Source of the DNA: CAYYKK01 sp046351395
GTDB lineage: Bacteria > Myxococcota_A > Polyangia > Polyangiales > Polyangiaceae
NCBI GenBank assembly: GCA_046351395.1
Contig: JAXLYP010000021.1
Span: 62,001 to 126,000 of the forward strand
DNA: 64,000 nucleotides
Reading direction: 5' to 3'
Part shown: in pieces, positions 33,468-42,631 of the stretch
How positions within the stretch are numbered: position 1 is the first letter of the stretch
Layout: each line of letters begins with the position of its first letter
Position numbers and translations under genes: made by a program
Notes under the pieces: model-generated
The model's input: only the letters and a program-made list of their open reading frames with translations
Database searches by the model: none
What the model was told of the DNA's origin: nothing

Positions 33468-34799
33468 ATGATCCCCCGCCGAACCGACGCCGCCGCGGAG
33501 CCGCTCTTCCCCGAAGGGCACGCCCTGTCGCGGCTCGTCCGTCCCACGTTCGAGTCCCTCCGGGCGGCGCTCGGGTCGATCTTCGTCGCGACGATCTGGA
33601 TCGACGCGGACGAAGATCCGAGCCGCGCCGGATTTCGGCCCTCGTACGACTCCATCAAGGGGCCGGGCTCGTCCACGCTCATGCCGTTCGTCGCCGCGTG
33701 GCTCTCGACGGGGCCGGGCACCGAGCGCGGGGGGAACGTCGTGCTGCTCCCGGACAAGATGGATCGATCCCTCATCGAGTACGCGACCGAGATCGGCCTG
33801 CTCGGGCCGTACGAGTGGATCTCCGGCCTCGCGGCGATGAAAGCGCGCGTTCGGAGCGACGGAGAGGGTCGGCGCCTCTACAACATCGACGACCTCGAGC
33901 CCGCGTTCGACGAACACGCGGTCATCGGCTCGTCGCTGTCGCGCTGGCTCAATTCGAAAGACAGCCTCGAGACGGTGACGTCGTACGCGCCGTACGAGAC
34001 GGTGAAGGACATGTACGAGGCTTCGGCGGAGGACTACGCCGCGGCCGCGGAGCGGGCCAAGGGGGGCCGCGTGTTCCTGAAGACGTGCAACACGGAGAGC
34101 GCGGGCAAGGGCGTGTTCATCGCGAACGACCGCGCCGAGTTCGACGCGCGCCTCCTCGAGATTCGGGAGGCTCAGGCGCGCTTCGGGCTCAGCCGGAGGC
34201 TCGTGATCCAGCCGGAGATCCGCGGCCGGAACTGTAGCTTCCAGGTGCTCTTGGACCCCAAGAAGCGCGACGCCGTGCAAGTGGTGGCGCTCAGCGATCA
34301 GCTCGTGGAGCCCGACGGCAAGACGTACCGCTCCTCCGTCAATCACCCCATCACTGCGGAGCTCGTCGCGCCCGTCGGGCCCGCCATCCTCGACATGGTC
34401 GATCGCATCTGGGCGCGGCACCCCGAGGCGTTTGGGTTCCTGATGTCCGACTACTTCCAGACCGAGTCCGGGCCCGTCCTCTACGATCCCGGCATTCGGC
34501 CTACGGGCAACACCGCGACCGCGATGGCCGCGCACCTCGCGCGCTCCCTGACTGGACGGTTCTTCGCGACGAGCCTCGTCCCGCTGCCGACGAACGAGCC
34601 CGGGCTCACGTTCGCGGGCTTCCGAAGCCGCGCGCCCCAGCTCTTCCAGCCGGAGAGCATCGTCGAGCGCGGCTACGCGGTGATGCCCTGGGGGTGGAAC
34701 GCGATTCAGGGGTTCGGGATGCTCATCGCCATCGCGGAGGACGAAGCGGGGCTCGCGCGTGTTCGCGCCTCGCTCGAAGGTCTCGCGGCCCGCGCATGA
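33468..34799 (+). CDS. Second ATP-grasp-like protein
   Basis: A 443-aa protein. The N-terminal third (VATIWIDADEDPSRAGFRPS; STLMPFVAAWLSTGPGTERG; VVLLPDKMDRSLIEYATEI) is a pre-ATP-grasp-like domain. The rest resembles PGM1-type peptide-ligase ATP-grasp folds: VFLKTCNTESAGKGVFIAND, LVIQPEIRGRNCSFQVLLD and GPVLYDPGIRPTGNTATAMA near the C-terminal third, with the Arg/Asn of the metal site. It likely joins a carboxylate to an amine, perhaps after or before the neighbouring ATP-grasp enzyme. The stop overlaps the hydrolase start (ATGA), so those two are coupled. Confidence 0.75.
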   Translation: MIPRRTDAAAEPLFPEGHALSRLVRPTFESLRAALGSIFVATIWIDADEDPSRAGFRPSYDSIKGPGSSTLMPFVAAWLSTGPGTERGGNVVLLPDKMDRSLIEYATEIGLLGPYEWISGLAAMKARVRSDGEGRRLYNIDDLEPAFDEHAVIGSSLSRWLNSKDSLETVTSYAPYETVKDMYEASAEDYAAAAERAKGGRVFLKTCNTESAGKGVFIANDRAEFDARLLEIREAQARFGLSRRLVIQPEIRGRNCSFQVLLDPKKRDAVQVVALSDQLVEPDGKTYRSSVNHPITAELVAPVGPAILDMVDRIWARHPEAFGFLMSDYFQTESGPVLYDPGIRPTGNTATAMAAHLARSLTGRFFATSLVPLPTNEPGLTFAGFRSRAPQLFQPESIVERGYAVMPWGWNAIQGFGMLIAIAEDEAGLARVRASLEGLAARA

Positions 34800-35608
34800 C
34801 GGATTTCGACGAGCTCATCGATCTGCCGCGGGGCCGGCGCGTGCGCGTTCGTGCGCGCGGCGAGGGGCCGACGCTCCTTTGGTGTCACGGCGTGTTCTTC
34901 CCCATCGAGGTGGACGACGAGAGCGCGCTCGGTCGCGTGCTGAACGAGGTCCCGGGCCTGCGGGTGGTGCGGCTCGACGCGCGGGGCCACGGCAGGACCC
35001 CCGCTGGCCCGGACGGAGCGGCGCATCGGTGGGACGCGATGGCCGAGGACGTGCTCGACGTCGCGACGGCGCTCGGAGCGAGGCGCTTCGCGCTCGGAGG
35101 GATCTCGATGGGCGCGGCGGTCGCGCTCCACGCGGCGCTCTCGGCGCCCGAGCGCGTCGAGGCGATGCTGCTGTTCGCGCTCCCCACGGCGTGGGAGACG
35201 CGGGGGCCGGAGAAAGTGCGCTACCGCGAGCTTTTCGCCCTCGGCTCCACGGAGGCGATGGTGCGCCACGTGGAGCGCGACTTGGACGCGCTCTTCCCCG
35301 ATCGTGCGCGCCCGCCCGCGCTCGAGGCGATGGTTCGCGCCATCGGCCGGTCGCCGTGGGAGGCGCTTGCGCGCGTCATCGAGGGCGCTGCGGAGAGTGA
35401 CATGCCCGATCGAAGCGCGCTCGCTGGGCTCGACGTTCCCGTGCTCGTGCGGCCCTGGCCGGACGACAGCGGCCACCCGATGTCGTCCGCGGAGGCGCTC
35501 GCGAAGGCGCTGCCACGAGGGGATCTTTCGGTGCTCGCGAGCTTCGACGACGACCCGGGTATGCGCGCGGCGTTCGCTGAACTTGGGCGCCTCCTCGCCG
35601 CGAGGTGA
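34796..35608 (+). CDS. Alpha/beta hydrolase, possibly with incomplete triad
   Basis: 270 aa. Fold marks: LLWCHGVFFPIEVDDESALG, VVRLDARGHGRTPAGPDG, nucleophile elbow LGGISMGAAVALHAAL, and a late PVLVRPWPDDSGHP. The usual C-terminal catalytic His after the acid is not evident: the segment where it should fall reads SFDDDPGMRAAF. It could act with a displaced His (the one in SGHP) or be a non-catalytic or transferase variant. The start overlaps the second ATP-grasp gene (ATGA), so it probably works on the ligase product, as an off-loading or editing hydrolase. Confidence 0.8.
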   Translation: MTDFDELIDLPRGRRVRVRARGEGPTLLWCHGVFFPIEVDDESALGRVLNEVPGLRVVRLDARGHGRTPAGPDGAAHRWDAMAEDVLDVATALGARRFALGGISMGAAVALHAALSAPERVEAMLLFALPTAWETRGPEKVRYRELFALGSTEAMVRHVERDLDALFPDRARPPALEAMVRAIGRSPWEALARVIEGAAESDMPDRSALAGLDVPVLVRPWPDDSGHPMSSAEALAKALPRGDLSVLASFDDDPGMRAAFAELGRLLAAR

Positions 35609-35692
35609 CCGTCCATCACAGACAATGCGTGCGAAACGCGGCGTTTGACGCCCGCCGAAGCGCGCACCGCTCCGGCGAGGGACCGGCTCCCG

Positions 35693-36160
35693 TCACAACG
35701 CGTGATAGGACAAGCCGCCCTCAGCGTCGACCTTGACCTCGACCTCGTGGTCGCCGTCCGGCGTCTTCGCGCCGCACTTCCACGAGCTGTCGGGCTTCAG
35801 GATTTGGACTCGCTTGCCGCAGTCGACCGTGCCCTGCACCCCGAGCTGCTTCGTGATGTCCGCGGCGAGCTTGTCGGGCGTAACGACCTTGTACTTGGTG
35901 GAAATCAACGCCGAACCCGTGCTGTCGGTGAGCTCGACGGTGATGGGGACCGTCCCTTCGGGCTCCACGTCGACGTCGCAGTCGTACTTCGCGCCCTTGC
36001 TGATGTTCATCTTCTCCGGGCAGTTGACCTTCTTCACGGTCAGGCTGAGCTGATCCTTGAACATCGTCGTCACCTGCTCGGTGACCTTCTGCTTGTCGAC
36101 CTGGCAGGCCGCGAGCAGGAGTCCAGCTGCAAAGCAAACCGAGAGCTTGGGGAGGGACAT
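35693..36160 (-). CDS. DUF4333-like lipoprotein, two repeats
   Basis: A 155-aa lipoprotein: MSLPKLSVCFAAGLLLAAC sets the start at ATG 36160. The mature part has two related units: VTEQVTTMFKDQLSLTVKKV with VNCPEKMNISKGAKYDCDV, and LAADITKQLGVQGTVDC with KPDSSWKCGA and HEVEVKVDAEGG. Each has the Cys pair and helix-then-sheet order of DUF4333 domains, which are known from actinobacterial and other lipoproteins. Role unknown. Confidence 0.75.
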   Translation of the reverse strand: MSLPKLSVCFAAGLLLAACQVDKQKVTEQVTTMFKDQLSLTVKKVNCPEKMNISKGAKYDCDVDVEPEGTVPITVELTDSTGSALISTKYKVVTPDKLAADITKQLGVQGTVDCGKRVQILKPDSSWKCGAKTPDGDHEVEVKVDAEGGLSYHAL

Positions 36161-36389
36161 GCCCGAAGAAGTATCATCCTCCAAGCGTTCTGCGAATGCG
36201 GAGGCGAATGCGCGACGCGCTCACGCCGACGACGGAGGGGCGGCGCGGCCCTTCGTGGGCGCGACGGCCACCGCGGTGAAGCTTGGCTCGGCGTGAAAGA
36301 GTCCGGGGAAGGGGTGTTGTCGCGCTGTTGGGGAGCGGACATCATCTCCTGCGGGTCGAGTGGCGGCTCGCCGCGACCGAGTCACGAAC

Positions 36390-37381
36390 ATGCCCGAGAC
36401 GGAGCCCGAGACGGAGTCCTCGAGCGCGACGAACGAGCCCGGTTCGGCCGAGGCTTCGTCCGCGGAGTTCGAGGCGCGCGCGCGCCTTTGCGGGCGCGGC
36501 CCTCCGGGCGCGCGGAACGCCATCTACTTCATGGGCGCGCTCGCCGTGTTGCTCGCGTCGATCGCGCTTCGGTCGGTCGTGGCGGGGAGCGGCGTCGTCG
36601 CGGCGATCCTCGGCGCCATCGCGGTGGGTCTCGGTGTCGTCGCAGCGGGTCTGAGGCGCCGCATCCGCATCGGCGGGCTGATCTTGGGGTCCGCGCGGGC
36701 GGCGGAAGAAGGGGATATCGAGCTCGCGCACGCGCGCGGGCGCGCGGAGCGTCGGACGACAGGCGACGTCGCGGCCCACGTCGCCGTACGTCGCGGTGAC
36801 CTCGCGTTCTCCTGCGGCGATGTCGAGCTCGCGGCCGAGGCGTACGCCCGGGCGATGGCGGCGCTCCCGGAGGACTCGATCGAGCGCCTCTATGCCCAGA
36901 GTCAGCGGATGCTCGCAGCCGTGTTGACGAACCGCGAGGAGCTCACGCCGGAGGCGGCGGACGCGCGCGGGCGCGCTTCCGAGGCGGTGTGGGACGTGGT
37001 GCGTCGGAGGAGGTCATCGGGCGGATCGCGGCGCGCATCGCCATCGCGGAGGTGGTCTTCGCCGCGCGTCATGGTCCGGTCGAGTCCCTCGTTGCGCGTC
37101 ACGCGCACCTCGTCCGGACGTACGCCGCCGAACGAGCGCGCGCTCTTTCAGGGCGTCGCCTCGCGCGACGAAGCGGCGCGCGCGGACCGTATCGTCGGGT
37201 GCTCTCCCACGAAGGGCCTCCGGAGGTCGCGGCGCGACCGCACGAGTGGGTGCGCCGCGTGCACCCGGACGCCGCGGAGTTCGTGGTGCATCGCCCGCCA
37301 CAGGGGCGACGGGCAAGCGTCACGTGCAGAAGGGCCCCGTCCCGCGTCGCCCGATCCCGACAGGTTGGTTCGGCGCCGTGA
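36390..37381 (+). pseudogene. Membrane/TPR-like protein gene with frameshifts
   Basis: The ATG at 36390 opens a protein with a Glu/Ser/Thr-rich start, two TM helices (IYFMGALAVLLASIALRSV; VVAAILGAIAVGLGVVAAG) and TPR-like helices (DLAFSCGDVELAAEAYARA). Near 37005 the good reading moves to another frame (RIAIAEVVFAARHGPVESLV), appears to return near 37140 (FQGVASRDEAARAD), and moves again near 37195 (PHEWVRRVHPDAAEFVVH), ending at 37381. So two to three single-base frame changes break it. The downstream gene has the same architecture, a tandem paralogue. Either true decay or assembly indels in GC runs. Confidence 0.55.
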
Positions 37382-38211
37382 TTGTCGGTTCGGTCCTGAC
37401 GGCCGTCATTCTCGGGCTGTTCTTCCAATTGCCGCTCGCGGTCGTCGCGACCGTCCTCGTCTCGGCGTGGGCTTTGCTGGGGGGAGGGGCGAGCGGCGTG
37501 CGCGTGCGCGCGCGTCGGCGCGACGAGGCCGCCATCCACGACGCGCTCGTCGGTCTCATGCTCGACGACGATGCTCGGCGCGGCGCGGGCCTGGCCTCGC
37601 TCGAAGCGCTCACTCCGCGGAGCGTCGAGGGAAAGACCGCGCGCTACGCGGCGCTCTCGCGTGCAGCGTTCGCGCGCGGTGAGTTCGTGGAAGCGCTGCG
37701 CCACGCGAACGAAGGGTTGGTCGCGGTGCACCGCGCGGACTCCGCGGAGGATCCGAGGCACGCGCTCGGCGTGCGCCGCGCGTTTGCGGCGGCCGCGATG
37801 GGCTTGGCCGTGGACGCGCGCGGCGAGCTCCGGGATTTGGACGCGGCGCACACCGCCCGAATCTACGGGTCGAACGCGGTGCGCTCGGGGATTGTCGAGG
37901 TGCTCCTCGCGCTCGCGAGCGGTCGCTTGGACGCGGCGCGCGCACACGCGGCCGCGGCGGACGATCTCGCGCTCGACGGACTGTCTGCGCTGATCGTCGA
38001 GCTCGTGCTCGCGCAAGGGCGCGAGCGGGCGTGGCTGCGCGAGGAGCTCGAGTCGAGCGACGCGCGCGACTTCGCGCTCGCGCTCGCGCCCGACCTGCTC
38101 GACGACGTCGGCGTGCCCGGATCGGTGCGCGGGCAGACGGACGAGCCCTCGGACGACGACGACGAAGAGGATGACTCCTCGAGGCGCGTCGATCTGAATC
38201 AGCGAGCGTGA
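37324..38211 (+). CDS. Two-TM membrane protein with TPR-like domain
   Basis: A 295-aa protein. GTG 37324 is chosen, giving MQKGPVPRRPIPTGWFGAV and two TM helices (AVIVGSVLTAVILGLFF; VVATVLVSAWALLGGG). A helical domain of about 220 residues with TPR-like pairs follows: AALSRAAFARGEFVEALRHA, AAAMGLAVDARGELRDLDAA, VEVLLALASGRLDAARAHAA. The C-terminus is strongly acidic (DDDDEEDDSS). It overlaps the end of the broken upstream paralogue. Function unknown; probably a membrane-tethered adaptor. Confidence 0.7.
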   Translation: MQKGPVPRRPIPTGWFGAVIVGSVLTAVILGLFFQLPLAVVATVLVSAWALLGGGASGVRVRARRRDEAAIHDALVGLMLDDDARRGAGLASLEALTPRSVEGKTARYAALSRAAFARGEFVEALRHANEGLVAVHRADSAEDPRHALGVRRAFAAAAMGLAVDARGELRDLDAAHTARIYGSNAVRSGIVEVLLALASGRLDAARAHAAAADDLALDGLSALIVELVLAQGRERAWLREELESSDARDFALALAPDLLDDVGVPGSVRGQTDEPSDDDDEEDDSSRRVDLNQRA

Positions 38212-38221
38212 AAAGACAGAC

Positions 38222-38277
38222 GACAGGAAGCCCGGAGAAGCACAATGATGTTGCTCTGCTTCTCCGGGCTTCCTGTC
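38222..38277. terminator. Long perfect hairpin between convergent genes
   Basis: Arms 38222-38242 and 38257-38277 are perfectly complementary over 21 bp (GACAGGAAGCCCGGAGAAGC, plus A) with a 14-base loop. It fills nearly the whole 72-base gap between two convergent genes and could stop transcription from both sides, although no T tract follows either arm. The length and perfection are more than a typical intrinsic terminator needs, so a repetitive element is the alternative. Confidence 0.6.
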
Positions 38278-38283
38278 TGGGCG

Positions 38284-39468
38284 TTACCACGGGGCGGCCC
38301 AACCCACGAGACCGAGCCCTTGTAGCAACGCGCCGAGGGCGCCTCCGCCGAGCACGAGCCACGTCGGATTGGGCTTCCACCGGAGGAGAACGGCAGCGCT
38401 CGCGAGTCCGATCAGGATCGTTGGCACGTCGACGAGCGATGCGCGACCGAGCTGGAACGTGACGAACGCCATCAGCGCGAGGGAGGCGACGTTCACGCCG
38501 TCGAGGAACGTGCCTGCCCACCGCGAGCCGCGAATCCTCTGAACCAGAGGCCCGCTCATCGCGACGAAGACGAACGCCGGCAAGAAGATCCCCAGGGTCG
38601 CCACCGCGGCGCCCGACGGGCCTCGCAGCACATAGCCTATGAACGTCGCGGTCGTGAACACCGGCCCCGGCGTGATCTGTCCGACGGTCACCGCGTCCAT
38701 GAGCTGCCCCTCGGTGATCCACCCGAGGCGCTGAACGAGATCCGACCGGAGGAACGCGAGGAGCACGTAGCCGCTTCCGAAAAGGACGGAGCCGATCTTC
38801 GCGAACACGACGAAGATCGCGGGCAGCGTGAGCCCCGCTGGAACGGTGAGGACTCCGAGCATCCCCGGCGCCAGCGCGACGAGCGGAGGACTGCCGGGGG
38901 GCTCGCGCCAAGGCCGAGCTGCGAGGATCGAGAGACACCCCGCACCGAACAGCACACCGAGCTCGTGCACGCCCAGCGCGGTCGCCACCAGCGCGACAAG
39001 CCCCACGGCGCGGAGTGGGAGCGTCTTCGCTGCCTTTGGCGCGAGCCCGACGAGCGCCTGCACGATGACGCCGACCATCGCGGGCTTCACGCCATAGAGT
39101 ATCCAGCCCACCGCGGGCAAGGCGCCGTACCGCACGTAGGCCCAGCCGAGGCCGCCCGCGAGGAGCGCCGCAGGCACGATGAACGACACCCCTGCGACCA
39201 AGAGCCCCGCCCAGCGTCGTCGTTCCCACCCGATGTGGATCGCGAGCTCCGTGGAGTTCGGACCCGGAATGAGGTTCGCGGCTCCGAGCAGATCGAGGAA
39301 GCGCTGCTCCGTCATCCAATGACGCTTCTTGACGACCTCGACGTTCATCATGGCGATGTGCGCGGCCGGGCCTCCGAACGCCGTCGCACCAAGCCTCGAG
39401 AACAGCAGCGCGAGCTCGACCAGCGACGTGCGCGGCTCGACCACTTCGGGTTCAGCTTCGGTCGTCAT
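38284..39468 (-). CDS. chrA: Chromate transporter
   Basis: A 394-aa CHR-family inner membrane protein with two homologous halves, as in long-chain ChrA. Half 1: LFSRLGATAFGGPAAHIAMM, WMTEQRFLDLLGAANLIPGPNS. Half 2: FAKIGSVLFGSGYVLLAFL, WITEGQLMDAVTVGQITPGPVF, then FIGYVLRGPSGA. The duplicated FGG/GSG and PGP motifs are family hallmarks. It exports chromate by proton-driven exchange. About 260 bases separate it from the sigma-factor gene upstream on the same strand, in which no gene is seen. Confidence 0.93.
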   Translation of the reverse strand: MTTEAEPEVVEPRTSLVELALLFSRLGATAFGGPAAHIAMMNVEVVKKRHWMTEQRFLDLLGAANLIPGPNSTELAIHIGWERRRWAGLLVAGVSFIVPAALLAGGLGWAYVRYGALPAVGWILYGVKPAMVGVIVQALVGLAPKAAKTLPLRAVGLVALVATALGVHELGVLFGAGCLSILAARPWREPPGSPPLVALAPGMLGVLTVPAGLTLPAIFVVFAKIGSVLFGSGYVLLAFLRSDLVQRLGWITEGQLMDAVTVGQITPGPVFTTATFIGYVLRGPSGAAVATLGIFLPAFVFVAMSGPLVQRIRGSRWAGTFLDGVNVASLALMAFVTFQLGRASLVDVPTILIGLASAAVLLRWKPNPTWLVLGGGALGALLQGLGLVGWAAPW

Positions 39469-39731
39469 GCGAGCTCATGGGCACACGCGGGAGCGCGGGC
39501 TCGATGATGACGACGTCGTCGAACGCTCGAGAGGGTCGGCTTCGCCCTACGTCCTCCGGTTCGACCGGTTCTATCGGGGGCATCGGGTGCAGTCGGCGCC
39601 GACACGCGCGCGGGCATCTCCACGACACGATACTCCGATCCCGACACCGCCCTCGCGCCCTTCGCCGCGCATGTCTCGGGCCGCGGGCCTGAGCCGTCGA
39701 CGCGCGGTCGCGCCCGCCGATTCACAGTGCG

Positions 39732-40292
39732 TCAGTGCTTACAGGAGCAATCGATGCAGCCATGCGTGGCGCATGCGCCGCACGCCTTCGCCACCTCCGC
39801 GCGCAGGGCTTGCCGCGCACGGAAGACGCGCACGCCCGCGTTGCTCGCGGTGACGCCCGCCTCTTTGGCGAACTCGTTCACCGGGACGCCGTCGACGTCG
39901 ATGCGTTGGATCGCCTCCGCGTATTCGGGCTTGAGACCGCGGGCCGCGCCGAGGACGCACTGGCAAATGGCGTTGCGATCGTCGGGCAAGGGCTCCTCGG
40001 GGGCCGCGTCGAGCTCGGTCGCGAGGCGCTCGAGGTGACTCTCGGCGGCGCCGCGGGCGCGCGCGTGATCGATGATCGCGCGGCGCAGGAGCCGGTAGAA
40101 CCACGCCACGCTCGACTCGTGGTCGCGCAGCTCGTCGAGCTTGTCCACGCTCTTCGCGAACGCGTGCTGGACGATGTCCTCGGCGAGCGCGTCGTCACGT
40201 ACGCGGGACCGCACGAACGAGACGAAGCCCTCTCGCCGCCCGACGAGGTCGGCGAGCGTGCTCTCGCGTGCGGTCGCGGACTCGCCGCTCAC
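39732..40292 (-). CDS. ECF-type RNA polymerase sigma factor with Cys-rich tail
   Basis: A 186-aa sigma factor. Region 2: FVSFVRSRVRDDALAEDIVQ, HAFAKSVDKLDEL, then SVAWFYRLLRRAIIDHARAR. Region 4: LKPEYAEAIQRIDVDGVPVN, EFAKEAGVTASNAGVRVFRA. After region 4 comes a short tail CGACATHGCIDCSCKH with five Cys and two His, a likely metal sensor as in ECF factors tied to metal and stress operons. GTG 40292 overlaps the copA stop as GTGA, so sigma factor and copper ATPase are translated together. No separate anti-sigma gene is adjacent, which fits self-sensing through the tail. Confidence 0.88.
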   Translation of the reverse strand: MSGESATARESTLADLVGRREGFVSFVRSRVRDDALAEDIVQHAFAKSVDKLDELRDHESSVAWFYRLLRRAIIDHARARGAAESHLERLATELDAAPEEPLPDDRNAICQCVLGAARGLKPEYAEAIQRIDVDGVPVNEFAKEAGVTASNAGVRVFRARQALRAEVAKACGACATHGCIDCSCKH

Positions 40293-42631
40293 GCGCGCAC
40301 CGGCGCGAGTGAAGGCCCATCTTTGAGGGGTGCTCCGCGCTCGAAGCGGCGCAGCCGAAGGGAGCTCAGGAGGACGGACACGCTGGAGAGGGACATGGCG
40401 AGGCTCGCGAAGACGGGGGAAAGCGTCCAGCCGGTGAGCGGCTCGAAGGCGCCCGCTGCGAGCGGGATGCCGACGACGTTGTAAGCGAATGCCCAAAACA
40501 GATTGCCACGGATCACCGAGAGCGTCCGCCGCGCGAGCCGGATCGCCGTGGGCAGGCCCTCGATGCCCCGCACGAGCTGCACGTCCGCCGCCGCGTTCGC
40601 GAGGTCCGCGCCCGTCGCGACGGCGACCCCGAGGTCTGCGCTGGCGAGCGCGGGCGCATCGTTCACTCCATCGCCCACCATGGCGACGACTCGGCCCGCG
40701 GCCTGGTTGCGTGCCACGGTCGCGGCCTTGTCCTCGGGCTTGGCGTGCGCCTCGACCGCGCGGATGCCGAGTTCGGCGGCGATCGCTCGCGCCGTGTCGA
40801 CGCGGTCTCCCGTCAGCATCGTCGTCGCGACGCCGAGCGCCTCGAGCTCCGCGACCGCGCGCTTCGCCTCCGGGCGAAGGCGATCGGCGATCGCGACGAC
40901 ACCCGCCGCCACGCCATCCACCGCGACGAACGAGGGCGTTCGCCCCGCAGCGGCGAGCTTTGCCGCGGTGGCCTCGAGCTTCACGACGTCGATGCCACGC
41001 GACGCGAGCCACGACGCCGTGCCCACGGCCATCGACCTTCCGTCGACGGTGCCTTCCACGCCACCGCCCGCCACGCTCCGAAACGACTCGGCGGTACGCT
41101 CGATCGCGCCGCGCCTCGCGGCGCCGTCGACGATCGCGCGAGCGATGGGATGCTCGCTGCCTCGCTCGACGGCGGCGACGGCGCCGAGGAGCTCGCGCGC
41201 GTCGAAGCCGTCCACGACCTCGACGTTGGTGAGCTCGGGCGTGCCTTCGGTGAGGGTCCCGGTCTTGTCGAGCAGCACCGCGTCGACGCGGCTCGCCGAC
41301 TCGAGCGACGCGCCACCTTGGAAGAGGACGCCGAGCTCCGCGCCGCGTCCCATCGCGACGGCGACGGCCGCGGGCGTCGCGAGCCCGAGCGCGCACGGGC
41401 ACGCGATGACCAAGACCGCGACGAAGCGTTCGAGCGCCGTGCCGAGCGGATCCGAAGCCGCCCCGAGCACGAGCCACGCCACCCCCGAAGTGATCGCGAC
41501 ACCGACGACCACCGGGACGAACACGCGGCTCACCCGATCGGCGAGCCGCGCGATCGGCGCGCGCGCACCGCTCGCGCGCTCCACCGCCGCGACGAGGCGA
41601 CCGAGGGCGGAGGCGGCTCCCGTGCGGGTCACGCGGACGAGCAGCGCGCCCTCTTGGTTCAGCGTCCCACCGTGCACCAGGGCGCCCGCTGTTTTCTCGA
41701 CGGGAACGCTCTCCCCCGTCAACGTCGACTCGTCGACCGCGGACGCTCCGCGGACGACCTCTCCGTCGACCGGGATGCGCTCGCCCGGCCGTACGCGCAC
41801 CACATCGCCAGGGAGTAGCGCGGCGATCGGCACCTCCTCTTCGGCGCCGGTCGGCGCGACGCGGGCCGCGTGCGCCGGTAGCATCGCGACGAGCCCGCGC
41901 ACCGAAGCAGACAATCGCGCCCGTGCGCGCCCTTCGAGCAGCTTGCCGAGCAGGACGAACGTGACCGTCGCCGCGACGGCCTCGAAGTAGACGTGTGGGC
42001 TCCGCGCCGCGTGCAGGGCGTGCGGTGCGGTCGTCGCGACGAGGCGCTGGACCACGCGAGCGGCCGAGTAGAGCCATGCCGACCCGACGCCGAGCGCGAC
42101 GAGCGTGTTCATGTCGGCGCCGCCGTTTCGAAGCGCGGTCCACGCTGCACCGAAGAAGCGGCGGCCGGGGCCGAACACGATCCCGGACGCGAGCGCGAGC
42201 TGAACCATGAGGCCGACGGGATGGTTGGCGCCTGGGATCGCGCCGTGCGACATGCCGAGGACGAAGAGCGGGAGGCCGAGCGTGAGCGCGACGAAGAGCG
42301 CTCGACGGTCGCGGGCGACCTCGTCGTGCTCCGCTCGCTCGCGGCGCTCCATTCTCTCGCGGGCCTCGTCGACCGCGGCCTCGTCGACGCGCGTGCGCGT
42401 CGCGACCGCGCTGTGCAACACGCGGTACCCCGCTTCTTCGACGGCGCGCGCGAGGACGTCGGCTGTCGCGCCGCGCGCCTCGACGGTGCCCCGTTGCGTC
42501 GCGAAGTCCACCTCGGCCGTCGCGACGCCCGGGACCGATGCGAGCGCGACCTGAATGTGCCGCGCGCAGTTCGTGCACGTCATCCCTTCGAGCTCGAGCG
42601 TCCATTGCTGCGTGTTCGCGTCGTTCGCCAT
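40289..42631 (-). CDS. copA: Copper-translocating P1B-type ATPase
   Basis: A 780-aa heavy-metal ATPase that exports Cu(I). One N-terminal HMA domain (LEGMTCTNCARHIQVAL), eight expected TM helices, actuator GESVPVEK, the metal site IACPCALGLATP (about residue 410), phosphorylation site DKTGTLTEG (about 453), SEHPIARA and the hinge GDGVNDAPAL (about 652). ATG 42631 follows AGGAGG. Coupled to the ECF sigma factor downstream and divergent from an HMA chaperone gene, so this is a copper-detoxification unit. Confidence 0.95.
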   Translation of the reverse strand: MANDANTQQWTLELEGMTCTNCARHIQVALASVPGVATAEVDFATQRGTVEARGATADVLARAVEEAGYRVLHSAVATRTRVDEAAVDEARERMERRERAEHDEVARDRRALFVALTLGLPLFVLGMSHGAIPGANHPVGLMVQLALASGIVFGPGRRFFGAAWTALRNGGADMNTLVALGVGSAWLYSAARVVQRLVATTAPHALHAARSPHVYFEAVAATVTFVLLGKLLEGRARARLSASVRGLVAMLPAHAARVAPTGAEEEVPIAALLPGDVVRVRPGERIPVDGEVVRGASAVDESTLTGESVPVEKTAGALVHGGTLNQEGALLVRVTRTGAASALGRLVAAVERASGARAPIARLADRVSRVFVPVVVGVAITSGVAWLVLGAASDPLGTALERFVAVLVIACPCALGLATPAAVAVAMGRGAELGVLFQGGASLESASRVDAVLLDKTGTLTEGTPELTNVEVVDGFDARELLGAVAAVERGSEHPIARAIVDGAARRGAIERTAESFRSVAGGGVEGTVDGRSMAVGTASWLASRGIDVVKLEATAAKLAAAGRTPSFVAVDGVAAGVVAIADRLRPEAKRAVAELEALGVATTMLTGDRVDTARAIAAELGIRAVEAHAKPEDKAATVARNQAAGRVVAMVGDGVNDAPALASADLGVAVATGADLANAAADVQLVRGIEGLPTAIRLARRTLSVIRGNLFWAFAYNVVGIPLAAGAFEPLTGWTLSPVFASLAMSLSSVSVLLSSLRLRRFERGAPLKDGPSLAPVRA

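Noticed and set aside
31875..34535. Minus-strand frame of 886 codons
   Set aside because: Antisense to both ATP-grasp genes; charged low-complexity composition.
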